Shown in pieces: positions 52,685 through 61,425 of a DNA stretch of 64,000 nucleotides (the stretch's first letter is position 1; the number at the start of each line of letters is the position of its first letter). Where the stretch lies: NCBI GenBank assembly GCA_031291095.1, contig JARLJR010000135.1, forward strand, positions 88,321-152,320. Reading direction: 5' to 3'. Under the pieces are notes generated by a model, which was not told the origin of the DNA, did not search any database, and saw only the letters and a list, made by a program, of their open reading frames with translations. The translations under genes and the position numbers were made by a program. Origin of the DNA: Legionella sp. Lineage in GTDB: Bacteria; Pseudomonadota; Gammaproteobacteria; Legionellales; Legionellaceae.

Positions 52685-54876
52685 GATAAGTCCATAGGAT
52701 CAACATCCACATTCCAGCGAATGCCACTAGTTAATCTATTCATTGTTAACCACTCTCGCAATTGTGTCAAAGAGCTCTTTAATACTTTTCGAGACGGCGA
52801 CTTAATTAATAATTGCATGCGGTATTGATTTGCTTTACGCGCTAAAGGCGCAGGCGCAGGCCCCATGATGGTCAAGGGATGATTTAGCATTTGCTCCTTC
52901 GTTGCGCGCAAAAAGTTTAAAACACTGCTTGAAACGTTCCCTTGAGCGCGAATCACGGCAAGATAATGATACGGAGGTAGCTGCGCTTGCTGACGTGTAG
53001 TTAGTAAGGCATCAGCAAAGGGTTCGTAGCCTTGCTGAATCAATAAATTCAATAAGGGATGATCAGGTAAATGCGTTTGGATGATTACCTGCCCCGCTTG
53101 CTCTGCCCGCCCCGCTCGCCCAGACACCTGTGTGAGTAATTGCCCTAACTGCTCCAAAGCGCGAAAATCCTGATTGTATAATCCTGAATCGGCATCCAGT
53201 ACCACCACCAGAGAAAGACGCGGGAAATGATGCCCCTTTGCCAGCATTTGCGTGCCGACAATAAGCTGCGCCTCCCCCCTTTGGATCCTATCCAAATGTT
53301 CATCTAAGGCATGTTTTTTACGTACTGCATCACGGTCGATACGTACCACCTTCGTATCTGGAAAATAGGAGCTCAAAAATTCATGTACCCGTTGTGTTCC
53401 CGCCCCCACAGGAATCAACTCATGACTTTGGCAACTACGACAATGATCAGGGGTACGTTGGGTCAACCCACAATGATGACAAATCATTTGTCCAACCTGT
53501 TTATGCAAGGTTAAATGGCTATCACAGGCACGGCAGTCCGCCATCCACCCACATTGATGGCATAATAAAACAGGAGCAAAGCCTCGGCGATTAATAAACA
53601 CTAAGACCTGATTTTGCTTTTGCAAATGCTCTTTAATCACCTGCAGTGTCGGGGAGGCTAAACCATGTTGTAGCGTTTGTGCCCGCAAATCAATCAGCTG
53701 GTAATGCAAGGGAGTGGTAGATAAGGCCTTATAGGTCAAGCGTAAGCGCTGATATTTATTTTGTTTGCAATTATATAAACTTTCCAAACTCGGCGTTGCA
53801 GAGCCTAAAATAATCGGGATATTTGCCAGATGCGCGCGCATTAGCGCGGTATCGCGCGCCGAATAACGTACGCCTTCCATTTGTTTTAATGAGGCATCAT
53901 GCTCTTCATCAATCACAATTAAGCCTAAATTAGGCATGGGGGTAAAAATAGCCGCCCGCGTGCCAATAACCATTTGTACTTTATTTTCTTTGGCTAATTG
54001 CCAAGCAACTTGCCGTTCGGATTCATTTAAATTGGAGTGAATGACGGCAATAGGCTCTTTAAAACGTGCAGTAAAACGAGCGAGTAATTGTGGGGTTAAG
54101 CCTATTTCAGGAACTAATACTAAAACTTGTTTCCCTTGTGCTAAAACTTGGGCAATTACCTGTAAGTACACCTCCGTCTTACCACTGCCAGTAACCCCCT
54201 GCAACAAAAAGCATTGATACTGGTGCAACTGTTCACTGATAGCAGCAACAGCAACGGCTTGCTCAGGATTCAATGGCAAAGGCTGGGATGGCGTCGTATT
54301 CACCTGAGTCGGCAAAATATCCTGTTGCGATAAAATGACCACACTTGCAGCTAATAATTTAAGTAGCTGGCTTGACGTAAAACCCTGTTGCACCAGCACC
54401 TGCTTACTTACCGGCTCCGTTTGGGTTGCTAAAAAGTCCACCAACTCCAATTGCTTACGCGCTCGTGCTGGCACTATTTTTTTTGCCTCATCAACGGTCA
54501 ACGCTAATTGGTAAAAATCACCTTGAGGCAATTGGCAGACCTGCCCTAAGCGATATTTTTTAGGTAAGGCTAAAGGCAACACTTCAGATAATGCGGATTG
54601 GTAATAGGTTCCTATCCAGGTACATAAAGCCAATAAATCATCTTGGATTAACGGCTCGCTATCGATTACTTCACTAATACTTTTTAACGGGGTAGTTACT
54701 TCTGCTAGTTCAAGTTTGCCTACCACAACCCCCAAGCGTGTCTGCTTGCGGAAAGGCACCCATACTCGCCCACCGATACAGGGACTAAGTCCTGCCTCGG
54801 CTTCATAATCAAAAAAATCACGGCTGGTATGAGGAATACAAACCTGATAAACCGTTTTCATGCAGGTCTTTGCCAT
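52681..54876 (-). CDS. priA: Primosomal protein N' (PriA helicase)
   Basis: A 731-residue PriA that reloads DnaB at stalled forks. N-terminal 3'-DNA-binding domain; Walker A LLQGVTGSGKTEVYL; DEEH box IVIDEEHDASLKQ; a zinc-binding insertion with Cys pairs (LLCHQCGWMADCRACDSHL, MICHHCGLTQRTPDHCRSC); C-terminal helicase motifs GRAGRAEQAGQVIIQT. Complete. It overlaps the PTPS-family gene by 19 bases. Confidence 0.96.
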   Translation of the reverse strand: MAKTCMKTVYQVCIPHTSRDFFDYEAEAGLSPCIGGRVWVPFRKQTRLGVVVGKLELAEVTTPLKSISEVIDSEPLIQDDLLALCTWIGTYYQSALSEVLPLALPKKYRLGQVCQLPQGDFYQLALTVDEAKKIVPARARKQLELVDFLATQTEPVSKQVLVQQGFTSSQLLKLLAASVVILSQQDILPTQVNTTPSQPLPLNPEQAVAVAAISEQLHQYQCFLLQGVTGSGKTEVYLQVIAQVLAQGKQVLVLVPEIGLTPQLLARFTARFKEPIAVIHSNLNESERQVAWQLAKENKVQMVIGTRAAIFTPMPNLGLIVIDEEHDASLKQMEGVRYSARDTALMRAHLANIPIILGSATPSLESLYNCKQNKYQRLRLTYKALSTTPLHYQLIDLRAQTLQHGLASPTLQVIKEHLQKQNQVLVFINRRGFAPVLLCHQCGWMADCRACDSHLTLHKQVGQMICHHCGLTQRTPDHCRSCQSHELIPVGAGTQRVHEFLSSYFPDTKVVRIDRDAVRKKHALDEHLDRIQRGEAQLIVGTQMLAKGHHFPRLSLVVVLDADSGLYNQDFRALEQLGQLLTQVSGRAGRAEQAGQVIIQTHLPDHPLLNLLIQQGYEPFADALLTTRQQAQLPPYHYLAVIRAQGNVSSSVLNFLRATKEQMLNHPLTIMGPAPAPLARKANQYRMQLLIKSPSRKVLKSSLTQLREWLTMNRLTSGIRWNVDVDPMDLS

Positions 54877-55361
54877 TCATGGCTTGCAGATTGCCCAGGA
54901 GCCGAAAATACCTTCACCACCACTTTATCAATGCGATGACGGTCTAATTCTTCCGTTTCTTTAATTAATTCATTAACAAACCAACGTGATAACTCTTCTA
55001 CCGTAATATTGGTTACTGGTAGCATGGTTACATCTTCTTTTAGAAAAGGGATTTTTTTATGATTAAAAGTAAAATAATAATACTCTTCGTCTTCAGCATA
55101 TTCTAAAAAAGGGGAGAATTGCGGCATTAAAAAGGTTTGATTCAAATAACTGCATAAAGTATGAATGCGCCTTTTGTAATAACGATAATCAAAAGTCATG
55201 CCATTTTCTTCAACCCAGGTTGTTAAGGCAAGGTAAACACCATACATATGACCATGCAAAGGCTCTCGCTCAGTGGCAGAAAAAATAGTCGTATGCCCTG
55301 CCGAAAACTTCATTGATTCTTTCTGTAACTCGACCGTAGTCAGGTATTTTTGTATCATCAT
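54858..55361 (-). CDS. 6-pyruvoyl-tetrahydropterin synthase / QueD family protein
   Basis: A 167-residue PTPS-fold protein. Zinc ligands are seen as His in FSAGHTT and LHGH. The Cys that precedes LHGH in QueD (CGRLHGH) is missing; the segment reads TEREPLHGH, with Glu residues instead, as in PTPS-III-type enzymes that can act in folate synthesis. The middle insertion (DEEYYYFTFNHKKIPF) and TNITVEELSRWFVNEL are family-like. It overlaps both priA and the MidA-like gene. Whether it serves queuosine or pterin synthesis is open; a pteridine reductase-like gene lies nearby at 56539. Confidence 0.78.
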   Translation of the reverse strand: MMIQKYLTTVELQKESMKFSAGHTTIFSATEREPLHGHMYGVYLALTTWVEENGMTFDYRYYKRRIHTLCSYLNQTFLMPQFSPFLEYAEDEEYYYFTFNHKKIPFLKEDVTMLPVTNITVEELSRWFVNELIKETEELDRHRIDKVVVKVFSAPGQSASHEWQRPA

Positions 55362-56470
55362 AAACTCACTCGTTTATCTAATAGTTGAAACCCAATTAAA
55401 TCGATGTCCATATCCTTATTTAAAGCGATTACTTTAAACAACTCCCCCATCTCACTAGGTAAGGTCAACTGTTTTATGGCTTGTTTTGCTTTGACTTGTT
55501 CTACTTCATCATCCAGGGTATTAATTAAGCCTAGCAAACCGTTGGCCAGCAAAAAAGAAGCTTGGTCAGTATAACCTGCAACATGAAAACCCGCCTGTTG
55601 TGCCGCTTCCGCCACATGCGTAAAGTCTACATGGGCGGTAATATCCTGCGCTCCTGGATGCAATAAAGGATCCGGATGACTTTGGTGTTGATAATGACAC
55701 ATCAAGGTTCCTTGACGACGGTCTGCATGATAATACTCATGACGAGGAAAACCATAGTCAATTAATAACACGGTCCCTTGATTCAAGCTACGGTAAATAT
55801 TTAAGATCCAATCATCAATAAACAGATTCACCTCAGAAAGATAAGGTAACGTTTCGATGTTCAATCGTTGCTGGATGTAAGTCCGTAGCGGTGAATTGTC
55901 ACAAGGTTTAAATACTTCTTTTAATTGCTGCTGCTCATCTAGGATAACATAACTTTCTAAAATGCCTGCTTCGCTTAGCATAAAACGATGCACCGGCATG
56001 GCATCCAAGACTTCATTCGCCAAAACAACTCCATTAAATGGGGTTTCTGGCCACTGTTCTAACCAAATGACTTTATCGGCCAAATGGGGAATTTTTCCTT
56101 GGATAAGCTCGGTCTGGCGATGGCGTAAATTAGCACTTACTTCTAAAATATAATACTTTTCAGGCAAGCAATTAAGTGTTTCCAGATGAGCCAATAAAGC
56201 CACGCAAAGTGCACCACTTCCGGCACCAAACTCAAGAATATTGGGAGATTCCAGAACCTGCATGATTTGCTGGCATTGATTCGCCAGAGTTTGTCCAAAA
56301 AGTGGGCTTAGCTCTGGAGCCGTAATAAAGTCACCATGCTTACCTAATTTTTGCAACCCGGAACTGTAATAACCCTCTCCCGGTGCATATAAAGCCAATT
56401 GCATAAATTCCACAAAAGGAAGCGCTTGTCCGTCACTAAGCCGTGCTTGTAATGTTTGTTGTATACTCAT
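55358..56470 (-). CDS. SAM-dependent methyltransferase, MidA/NDUFAF7 family (DUF185)
   Basis: A 370-residue Rossmann methyltransferase. FVEFMQLALYAPGEGYYSSG, GDFITAPELSPLFG and LEFGAGSGALCVALL (SAM motif I) are diagnostic; VVLANEVLDAMPVHRF is the acidic loop and LLIDYGFPRHEYYH the following strand. The mitochondrial relative NDUFAF7 methylates an arginine of complex I; the bacterial substrate is not known. First gene of the leftward four-gene operon. Confidence 0.9.
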   Translation of the reverse strand: MSIQQTLQARLSDGQALPFVEFMQLALYAPGEGYYSSGLQKLGKHGDFITAPELSPLFGQTLANQCQQIMQVLESPNILEFGAGSGALCVALLAHLETLNCLPEKYYILEVSANLRHRQTELIQGKIPHLADKVIWLEQWPETPFNGVVLANEVLDAMPVHRFMLSEAGILESYVILDEQQQLKEVFKPCDNSPLRTYIQQRLNIETLPYLSEVNLFIDDWILNIYRSLNQGTVLLIDYGFPRHEYYHADRRQGTLMCHYQHQSHPDPLLHPGAQDITAHVDFTHVAEAAQQAGFHVAGYTDQASFLLANGLLGLINTLDDEVEQVKAKQAIKQLTLPSEMGELFKVIALNKDMDIDLIGFQLLDKRVSL

Positions 56471-56538
56471 AACTTATAAATAATGTCGTTAAATACTGCC
56501 ATTTATCCTTGGCATTTTTCTAGAGTGGGGAACATACA

Positions 56539-57291
56539 TTGAATCCAATAAACAAACAAGCGGCAAAAGTAGCTTTAGTCACTGGAGGAGCCCGGCGTAT
56601 TGGCGCCGCCATTGTGAAAAAACTACATAGTGCAGGATACAAAGTAGCAATTCATTGCCGTTATGCCTTCGCCGAAGCGCAAGAGCTTGCGGACCAATTA
56701 AATGAGCAACGCCCAGATAGTGCCCTTGTTTTACAAAAAGAATTAACCGAGGCTCATGCCGCGCACGACCTTATGACAGCCATTAGCACTTGGGCAGGAC
56801 AATTGCATTTGCTGGTAAATAATGCCTCTGTTTTTATACGCAGTGATTGCCATCAGGCCGAAGAACAAAATTGGGATCTTCTTTTTAATGCCAATGTGAA
56901 AGCGCCTTTTTTATTAAGCCTTGCAGCCCGTCCGCTGCTAGCCAAGCACTCCGGAGTTATTATCAATATCACCGACATTCATGCGAAAAAACCGCTTTCA
57001 GGGTACTCAGTTTATTGCCAAACGAAGGCCGCACTGGAAATGCAGACTAAAAGTTTGGCGCGCGAACTTGCGCCGGAAATTCGCGTCAATGCGGTTGCAC
57101 CTGGTTCGGTTGCCTGGCCGGAAAATGAAAATAGTTTAAACCAGGAAATACAGCAAAAAATTATTGCGGAAACTCCGTTAAAACGGCATGGGAATCCTGA
57201 GTTTATTGCGCAGGCAGTATTAGCTTTGGCGGAAAATCCGTTTATTACGGGACAAATTGTACAGGTTGATGGGGGTCGGAGTTTGAACTAA
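56539..57291 (+). CDS. Short-chain dehydrogenase, pteridine reductase (FolM/PTR1-like)
   Basis: A 250-residue SDR with TTG start (56539); GGGGA lies about eight bases before it and no closer ATG fits. VALVTGGARRIGAAIVKKLH has the TGGxxRIG variant of pteridine reductases rather than the usual TGxxxGIG. The NNASVF block, catalytic Tyr/Lys in YSVYCQTKAALEM, and the C-terminal FITGQIVQVDGGRSL are present. It may reduce dihydromonapterin or dihydrobiopterin. Divergent from the MidA-PTPS operon, which adds a pterin theme. Confidence 0.82.
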   Translation: MNPINKQAAKVALVTGGARRIGAAIVKKLHSAGYKVAIHCRYAFAEAQELADQLNEQRPDSALVLQKELTEAHAAHDLMTAISTWAGQLHLLVNNASVFIRSDCHQAEEQNWDLLFNANVKAPFLLSLAARPLLAKHSGVIINITDIHAKKPLSGYSVYCQTKAALEMQTKSLARELAPEIRVNAVAPGSVAWPENENSLNQEIQQKIIAETPLKRHGNPEFIAQAVLALAENPFITGQIVQVDGGRSLN

Positions 57292-57353
57292 TTAAAGGTG
57301 GTTTGCACGTCCATTACGGTATTTTTGCCTTTTTCCACCATCGCAAACGTTGT

Positions 57354-57421
57354 AAGTTGGGTCCATGGCCCAACAGGGTATCGAGCCACAGCAGAACCCC
57401 ACGTTGGGCCATGGGCCCTAC
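57354..57421. repeat. Paired REP-like elements, family E (copy 4)
   Basis: TTGGGTCCATGGCCCAAC on the left and, inverted on the right, GTAGGGCCCATGGCCCAACG. The two face each other across ~30 bp, as in bipartite REP clusters, in the gap between the convergent SDR and dihydrouridine synthase genes. Confidence 0.5.
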
Positions 57422-57424
57422 GAT

Positions 57425-58384
57425 TTATAAAGCCACATGCCCGATAAACGCCTCAATATCATTCAAAGAATCCAATTGATAAAACCGCGTCAACCAAGCT
57501 GCATCCAGATTTTTTCCAAAATAATACCGCACTAAAGACTTACTTTGTAAAATGGCTTTATATTCATCTTCCAAAATCGCCAAGTCCTGTAAATGCGTCA
57601 TAAATAAACTCGCTTTTTCCGCCCCACTTATACTAATTGTGCGCTGTTCCAATAATTCCTGATACAGCCACGGACGCCCACTGCCAGCCCGAGCAATCAT
57701 GAATGCATCACAAGCACTAAATTCCACTGCCTGCTGCAAACTAGCCATGGAGTCTATATCACCATTAGCAATTACCGGAATTTTCAGAGCCTGCTTAATT
57801 TGCGCAATTTGCCGAAAATTAACTGCCACATCATAATCATCAACCCAACGCCGACCATGCACGATTAATGCATCAACCCCTGCTGCTTCAATTTTTTGTG
57901 CCAAAACTATATCGTCTTGGGTATCTTGAATACGAATTTTAACCGTGAGCGGAATCGTAATGGCTGCACGCACAGCCTTTACTATGCCCTCTAAAAGCTC
58001 CGGCGTTTCCAATAAAGCACTGCCAGCCCCCTTCTTGCGAATCTTAGGCTTGGGACAGCCACAGTTAATATCAATCAGGTCCGCACCATAAGCCTGTAAT
58101 TGCTCTGCAGCCTGAGCTAAAACCATGGGTTCTGTCCCAGAGATTTGATAGGCCAAGCGCTGTTCTTGAGGTGACCGATAAATATAACGTGAAGTTAGTG
58201 CATGGCGATGCACCACATCCATCGCTGAACTCATTTCCGTAACGCAATAGGCTGGGGCGGTATATCGATTAAATAAGGTTCTAAACGGGGCGCAACTGTA
58301 TCCTGCCAATGGCCCCTGAATTAAACGGTGAGGTAGAGTAAGAGAGCCTATTTGTAGAGGACTATTAATAAAAGCGTGCATCAA
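57425..58384 (-). CDS. tRNA-dihydrouridine synthase
   Basis: A 319-residue flavoenzyme of the Dus family. LIQGPLAGYSCAPFRTLFN is the FMN-site N-terminus; DINCGCPKPKIRKKGAGSALL carries the catalytic Cys; VHGRRWVDDYDVAVNF and VIANGDIDSMASL complete the barrel. It has features of both DusB and DusC, so no number is assigned. Two Met stand at the start; the second is equally possible. It diverges from the HEPN-like gene. Confidence 0.87.
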   Translation of the reverse strand: MMHAFINSPLQIGSLTLPHRLIQGPLAGYSCAPFRTLFNRYTAPAYCVTEMSSAMDVVHRHALTSRYIYRSPQEQRLAYQISGTEPMVLAQAAEQLQAYGADLIDINCGCPKPKIRKKGAGSALLETPELLEGIVKAVRAAITIPLTVKIRIQDTQDDIVLAQKIEAAGVDALIVHGRRWVDDYDVAVNFRQIAQIKQALKIPVIANGDIDSMASLQQAVEFSACDAFMIARAGSGRPWLYQELLEQRTISISGAEKASLFMTHLQDLAILEDEYKAILQSKSLVRYYFGKNLDAAWLTRFYQLDSLNDIEAFIGHVAL

Positions 58385-58462
58385 ATTAATTCAAAGCTAT
58401 AATGACATTAATTTTAACATTATTCTGCAAAAAATCGAACTAACCAGGAACATGCATTAACT

Positions 58463-58903
58463 ATGGACAAACATTATTTATCCCCATTGGAATTACTTAA
58501 TATTGCAACTCAACATGCTTATGCAGCGGATAACCTGTTACAACAGCTAGACTATGAGGCCATAGGCTCGCGTAGGGCCGTATTCATCCTCACGCCCATT
58601 ACCTCTTTGATGTATCATGCGTTTCAATTAACCTTAAAAGCATATTGCTTGCACGAACAGCGCCCCATTAAAGAATATAAAAACCTAATGGAGTTGGTAG
58701 AATTAAACAACCATTTAGGCTTTTCTCGTCACGACATCGATCTGCTAAAAACGCTATCCCGACAACAAGCCTTTCACAAAGGCTCAGAATATGACCTGTG
58801 GGAAAATCAGCAACAACAGCATGTCTTTTGCGAAGAAATTATTTCTTTGTATCAAAGGCTGCAAATGATGATGCCATTAGAATTGCATCCGGATTATCAA
58901 TAG
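58463..58903 (+). CDS. Small HEPN-like protein
   Basis: A 146-residue all-helical protein. The segment YHAFQLTLKAYCLHEQRPIKEYKNLMELVEL resembles the HEPN core in which a helix with (L/A)K-A-x-L is followed by a partner helix with (H/Y)xLxxL. RQQAFH (near residue 97) is an Rx4H motif of the kind used by HEPN ribonucleases. No nucleotidyltransferase (MNT) antitoxin gene is adjacent. No other family was recognised. A conserved non-nuclease helical protein is the alternative. It is followed by a strong terminator and looks monocistronic. Confidence 0.65.
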   Translation: MDKHYLSPLELLNIATQHAYAADNLLQQLDYEAIGSRRAVFILTPITSLMYHAFQLTLKAYCLHEQRPIKEYKNLMELVELNNHLGFSRHDIDLLKTLSRQQAFHKGSEYDLWENQQQQHVFCEEIISLYQRLQMMMPLELHPDYQ

Positions 58904-58910
58904 ATAAAAA

Positions 58911-58948
58911 GTAGCCTTGATCCAGTGCAATATCAAGGCTACTTTTTT
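58911..58948 (+). terminator. Intrinsic terminator after the HEPN-like gene
   Basis: Eleven-base perfect arms GTAGCCTTGAT / ATCAAGGCTAC, ten-base loop, six T after and five A before. Begins 7 bp past the stop. Confidence 0.92.
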
Positions 58949-59015
58949 GTAACCACTTGGCATCACTTAAATTTCACGCTAGGATAAGTTTTTTTAAACC
59001 TCGATAGGTATCGCC

Positions 59016-60017
59016 ATGGAGCAAATAGAAGACCATACAATTGTCAATTCGGTACAACAACAAATAGCGCAGCTACGTCAGCATCTTAATGCGCAAATTT
59101 TGGGGCAAGAAGGCTTAATTTCCCGTTTGTTGATTGCCTTGCTTGCAGATGGTCATTTATTAGTAGAAGGTGCACCTGGTTTAGCGAAAACCCGCGCAGT
59201 TAAAGAACTGTCTGATGGGGTTGAAGGTGATTTTCATCGCATTCAGTTTACTCCGGATCTATTGCCTGGCGATTTAACCGGGACCGATGTCTATCATCCA
59301 CAAAATGGCTCCTTCGTATTTCAACCAGGCCCCATATTTCATCATCTTCTGCTGGCCGATGAAATCAACCGTGCCCCCGCTAAAGTGCAATCGGCCTTAC
59401 TTGAAGCGATGGCGGAGCGCCAAGTAACCATTGGTGGTAAAACCTATCCTTTGCCGGAATTATTTTTGGTGATGGCAACACAAAACCCTATTGAGCAAGA
59501 AGGAACCTATCCCTTACCTGAAGCCCAATTAGACCGCTTCCTGATGTATGTCAAAATTGGCTATCCAGACGCTAAAGTAGAGCAAGATATTTTGGCCCTC
59601 TCACGCCGAGAAGCGCTAGGCGCTGCGATGGCAACGCCAAAGACCGTATTCGCAAAATTACCACAGGCCACCTTATTTGAGGCCCGTAAACAAGTACTAA
59701 AGGTACATACCAGTGAAGCATTAGAGAATTATCTAGTACAGCTAGTGGTCGCAACCCGTAACCCCGGAATATATAATGAAGAATTAGATCGTTGGTTACG
59801 TTTTGGCGCAAGCCCACGTGCTACCATTGCTCTGGACCGCTGTTCTAAAGCACATGCCTGGCTTGCTGATCGTGATTACGTCACACCCGATGATATTCAT
59901 GTAATTGCCCATGATGTGTTGCGGCATCGCATTTTATTAAGTTTTGAAGCAGAAGCTGAAGGAATCAGTAGTGACGACTTTATTGATTCTCTATTACGGT
60001 TAGTCGCTGTTCCGTAA
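59016..60017 (+). CDS. MoxR family AAA+ ATPase
   Basis: A 333-residue MoxR ATPase. Walker A reads LVEGAPGLAKTRAV, Walker B LLADEINRAPAKVQSALLEAM, sensor ATQNPIEQEGTYPLPEAQLDRF. MoxR proteins are chaperone-like and pair with VWA-domain proteins to assemble or activate partners. First gene of a six-gene Bat-type operon. Confidence 0.93.
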   Translation: MEQIEDHTIVNSVQQQIAQLRQHLNAQILGQEGLISRLLIALLADGHLLVEGAPGLAKTRAVKELSDGVEGDFHRIQFTPDLLPGDLTGTDVYHPQNGSFVFQPGPIFHHLLLADEINRAPAKVQSALLEAMAERQVTIGGKTYPLPELFLVMATQNPIEQEGTYPLPEAQLDRFLMYVKIGYPDAKVEQDILALSRREALGAAMATPKTVFAKLPQATLFEARKQVLKVHTSEALENYLVQLVVATRNPGIYNEELDRWLRFGASPRATIALDRCSKAHAWLADRDYVTPDDIHVIAHDVLRHRILLSFEAEAEGISSDDFIDSLLRLVAVP

Positions 60018-60029
60018 CATGAGGTTTTT

Positions 60030-60941
60030 ATGGCTGATGGAGTTATTGCAAAATTAAATGAATTGATTGATTTGCGCCGTTATGCGCAATCAATTCGCTA
60101 TCAACCCGAAGGGCGAGCGATTCGTGTGGGAAATCATCTGTCCAAATTACGTGGTCGCGGCATGGACTTTGCCGAGGTGCGCAATTATCAAGCGGGAGAT
60201 GAAATTCGGCACATGGAATGGCGGGTTACCGCACGTACCGGCAGGCCCCATGTTAAAATTTATCAAGAAGAACGCGAACGTCCAGTAGTGATTCTTGCTG
60301 ATTTTAATCCCTCCATGATTTTCGGTACGCGGGTTGCCTTCAAATCAGTAGTTGCCGCACGATTAGCGGCCATGTTGGCCTGGACAGTGATTAAACAAGG
60401 CGATCGCGTAGGTGGCGTATTTTACTCGGCCACGGAACACAGCGAATTCATTCCTCGCGGGCGCGATTCCGGGGTTCTACCCATGCTCGCAGCCCTAAGC
60501 CAGTACACCGAACAAACAGACGCACAACGTGAAGCCGCCCCTACCCTTTTAAGTGATGCGCTACTACGTTTACGTCGTGTCGTCCGACCAGGCAGTATCC
60601 TGGTGTTGATCAGCGACTTTTATACGATGGATGCGGAATGTGAAAAACATTTGAATCGTTTACGCAGTCATAATGATATTATTGCCTACCACATTTGTGA
60701 CCGCGTGGAATTAGCACCTCCTAAACCGCAACAATATGCCATTACCAATGGGCAGCAGGAATTACTCCTTGATACGCGGATACGCTCGGTAAACCAGGCG
60801 TATCAACAGTATTGCCAACAAAGGATAAGCCAGCTGCAGGAACAATTTAAGCGCTTGCACATTCAATACGTTCAAACGACTGCCGATCTTGATTTAACTC
60901 AACTGGTACGCCGTACTTTTCCCAGGAGGTCTCGTGGCTAA
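60030..60941 (+). CDS. DUF58 domain protein
   Basis: A 303-residue protein with the DUF58 core GRGMDFAEVRNYQAGDEIRHMEWRVTARTGRPHVK followed by a VWA-like fold (VVILADFNPSMIFGT with an imperfect MIDAS; ILVLISDFYTMD). DUF58 proteins nearly always sit next to MoxR. Starts 12 bp after moxR and overlaps the next gene by eight bases. Confidence 0.9.
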   Translation: MADGVIAKLNELIDLRRYAQSIRYQPEGRAIRVGNHLSKLRGRGMDFAEVRNYQAGDEIRHMEWRVTARTGRPHVKIYQEERERPVVILADFNPSMIFGTRVAFKSVVAARLAAMLAWTVIKQGDRVGGVFYSATEHSEFIPRGRDSGVLPMLAALSQYTEQTDAQREAAPTLLSDALLRLRRVVRPGSILVLISDFYTMDAECEKHLNRLRSHNDIIAYHICDRVELAPPKPQQYAITNGQQELLLDTRIRSVNQAYQQYCQQRISQLQEQFKRLHIQYVQTTADLDLTQLVRRTFPRRSRG

Positions 60942-61425
60942 TCAGACCGATCCCTTAGCCCAGCTTAAAGACATTCATTTGCCCGATGCCATCGGCTGGT
61001 GGCCTCTTGCGCCAGGCTGGTATGCCGTCATTACGCTGATCATTCTGCTCATTTTCGTATTGGCTGCATATGTCTATCGACGGCACCGTTATGCCTTAGC
61101 CAAAAAACAAGCGTTGCTTTTATTAGCAAGTTATCAAGAGGCCTATGAAAAAGAACAGAATACGCCAACAAGCAGCGCACAAATTTCTGAGTTATTACGC
61201 CGGGTGGCCTTAGTTTATTATCCGCGCGCCGAAGTTGCCAGCCTGCATGGTGATGCCTGGTTGCAATTTTTAAATCAAACCAGCAAAGGCATAGACTTTA
61301 ATGCCGTACGCGCACTCCTGTTAGATGCCCCCTTTAAAGCAGCCGATAGCGGTATCGATCTAAGTCCATTGTTCGCCCACGCCAAGCATTGGATTAAACA
61401 AAGGGGAGTGCCATGTTCACATTAG
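60934..61425 (+). CDS. DUF4381 membrane protein
   Basis: A 163-residue protein: short N-terminal PLAQLKDIHLPDAIGWWPLAPGW, one membrane helix (VITLIILLIFVLAAYVY), then a cytosolic helical part with ISELLRRVALVYYPRAEVASLHGDAWLQFLNQ. This matches DUF4381, a regular member of MoxR/VWA operons. Overlaps both neighbours. Confidence 0.87.
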   Translation: MANQTDPLAQLKDIHLPDAIGWWPLAPGWYAVITLIILLIFVLAAYVYRRHRYALAKKQALLLLASYQEAYEKEQNTPTSSAQISELLRRVALVYYPRAEVASLHGDAWLQFLNQTSKGIDFNAVRALLLDAPFKAADSGIDLSPLFAHAKHWIKQRGVPCSH

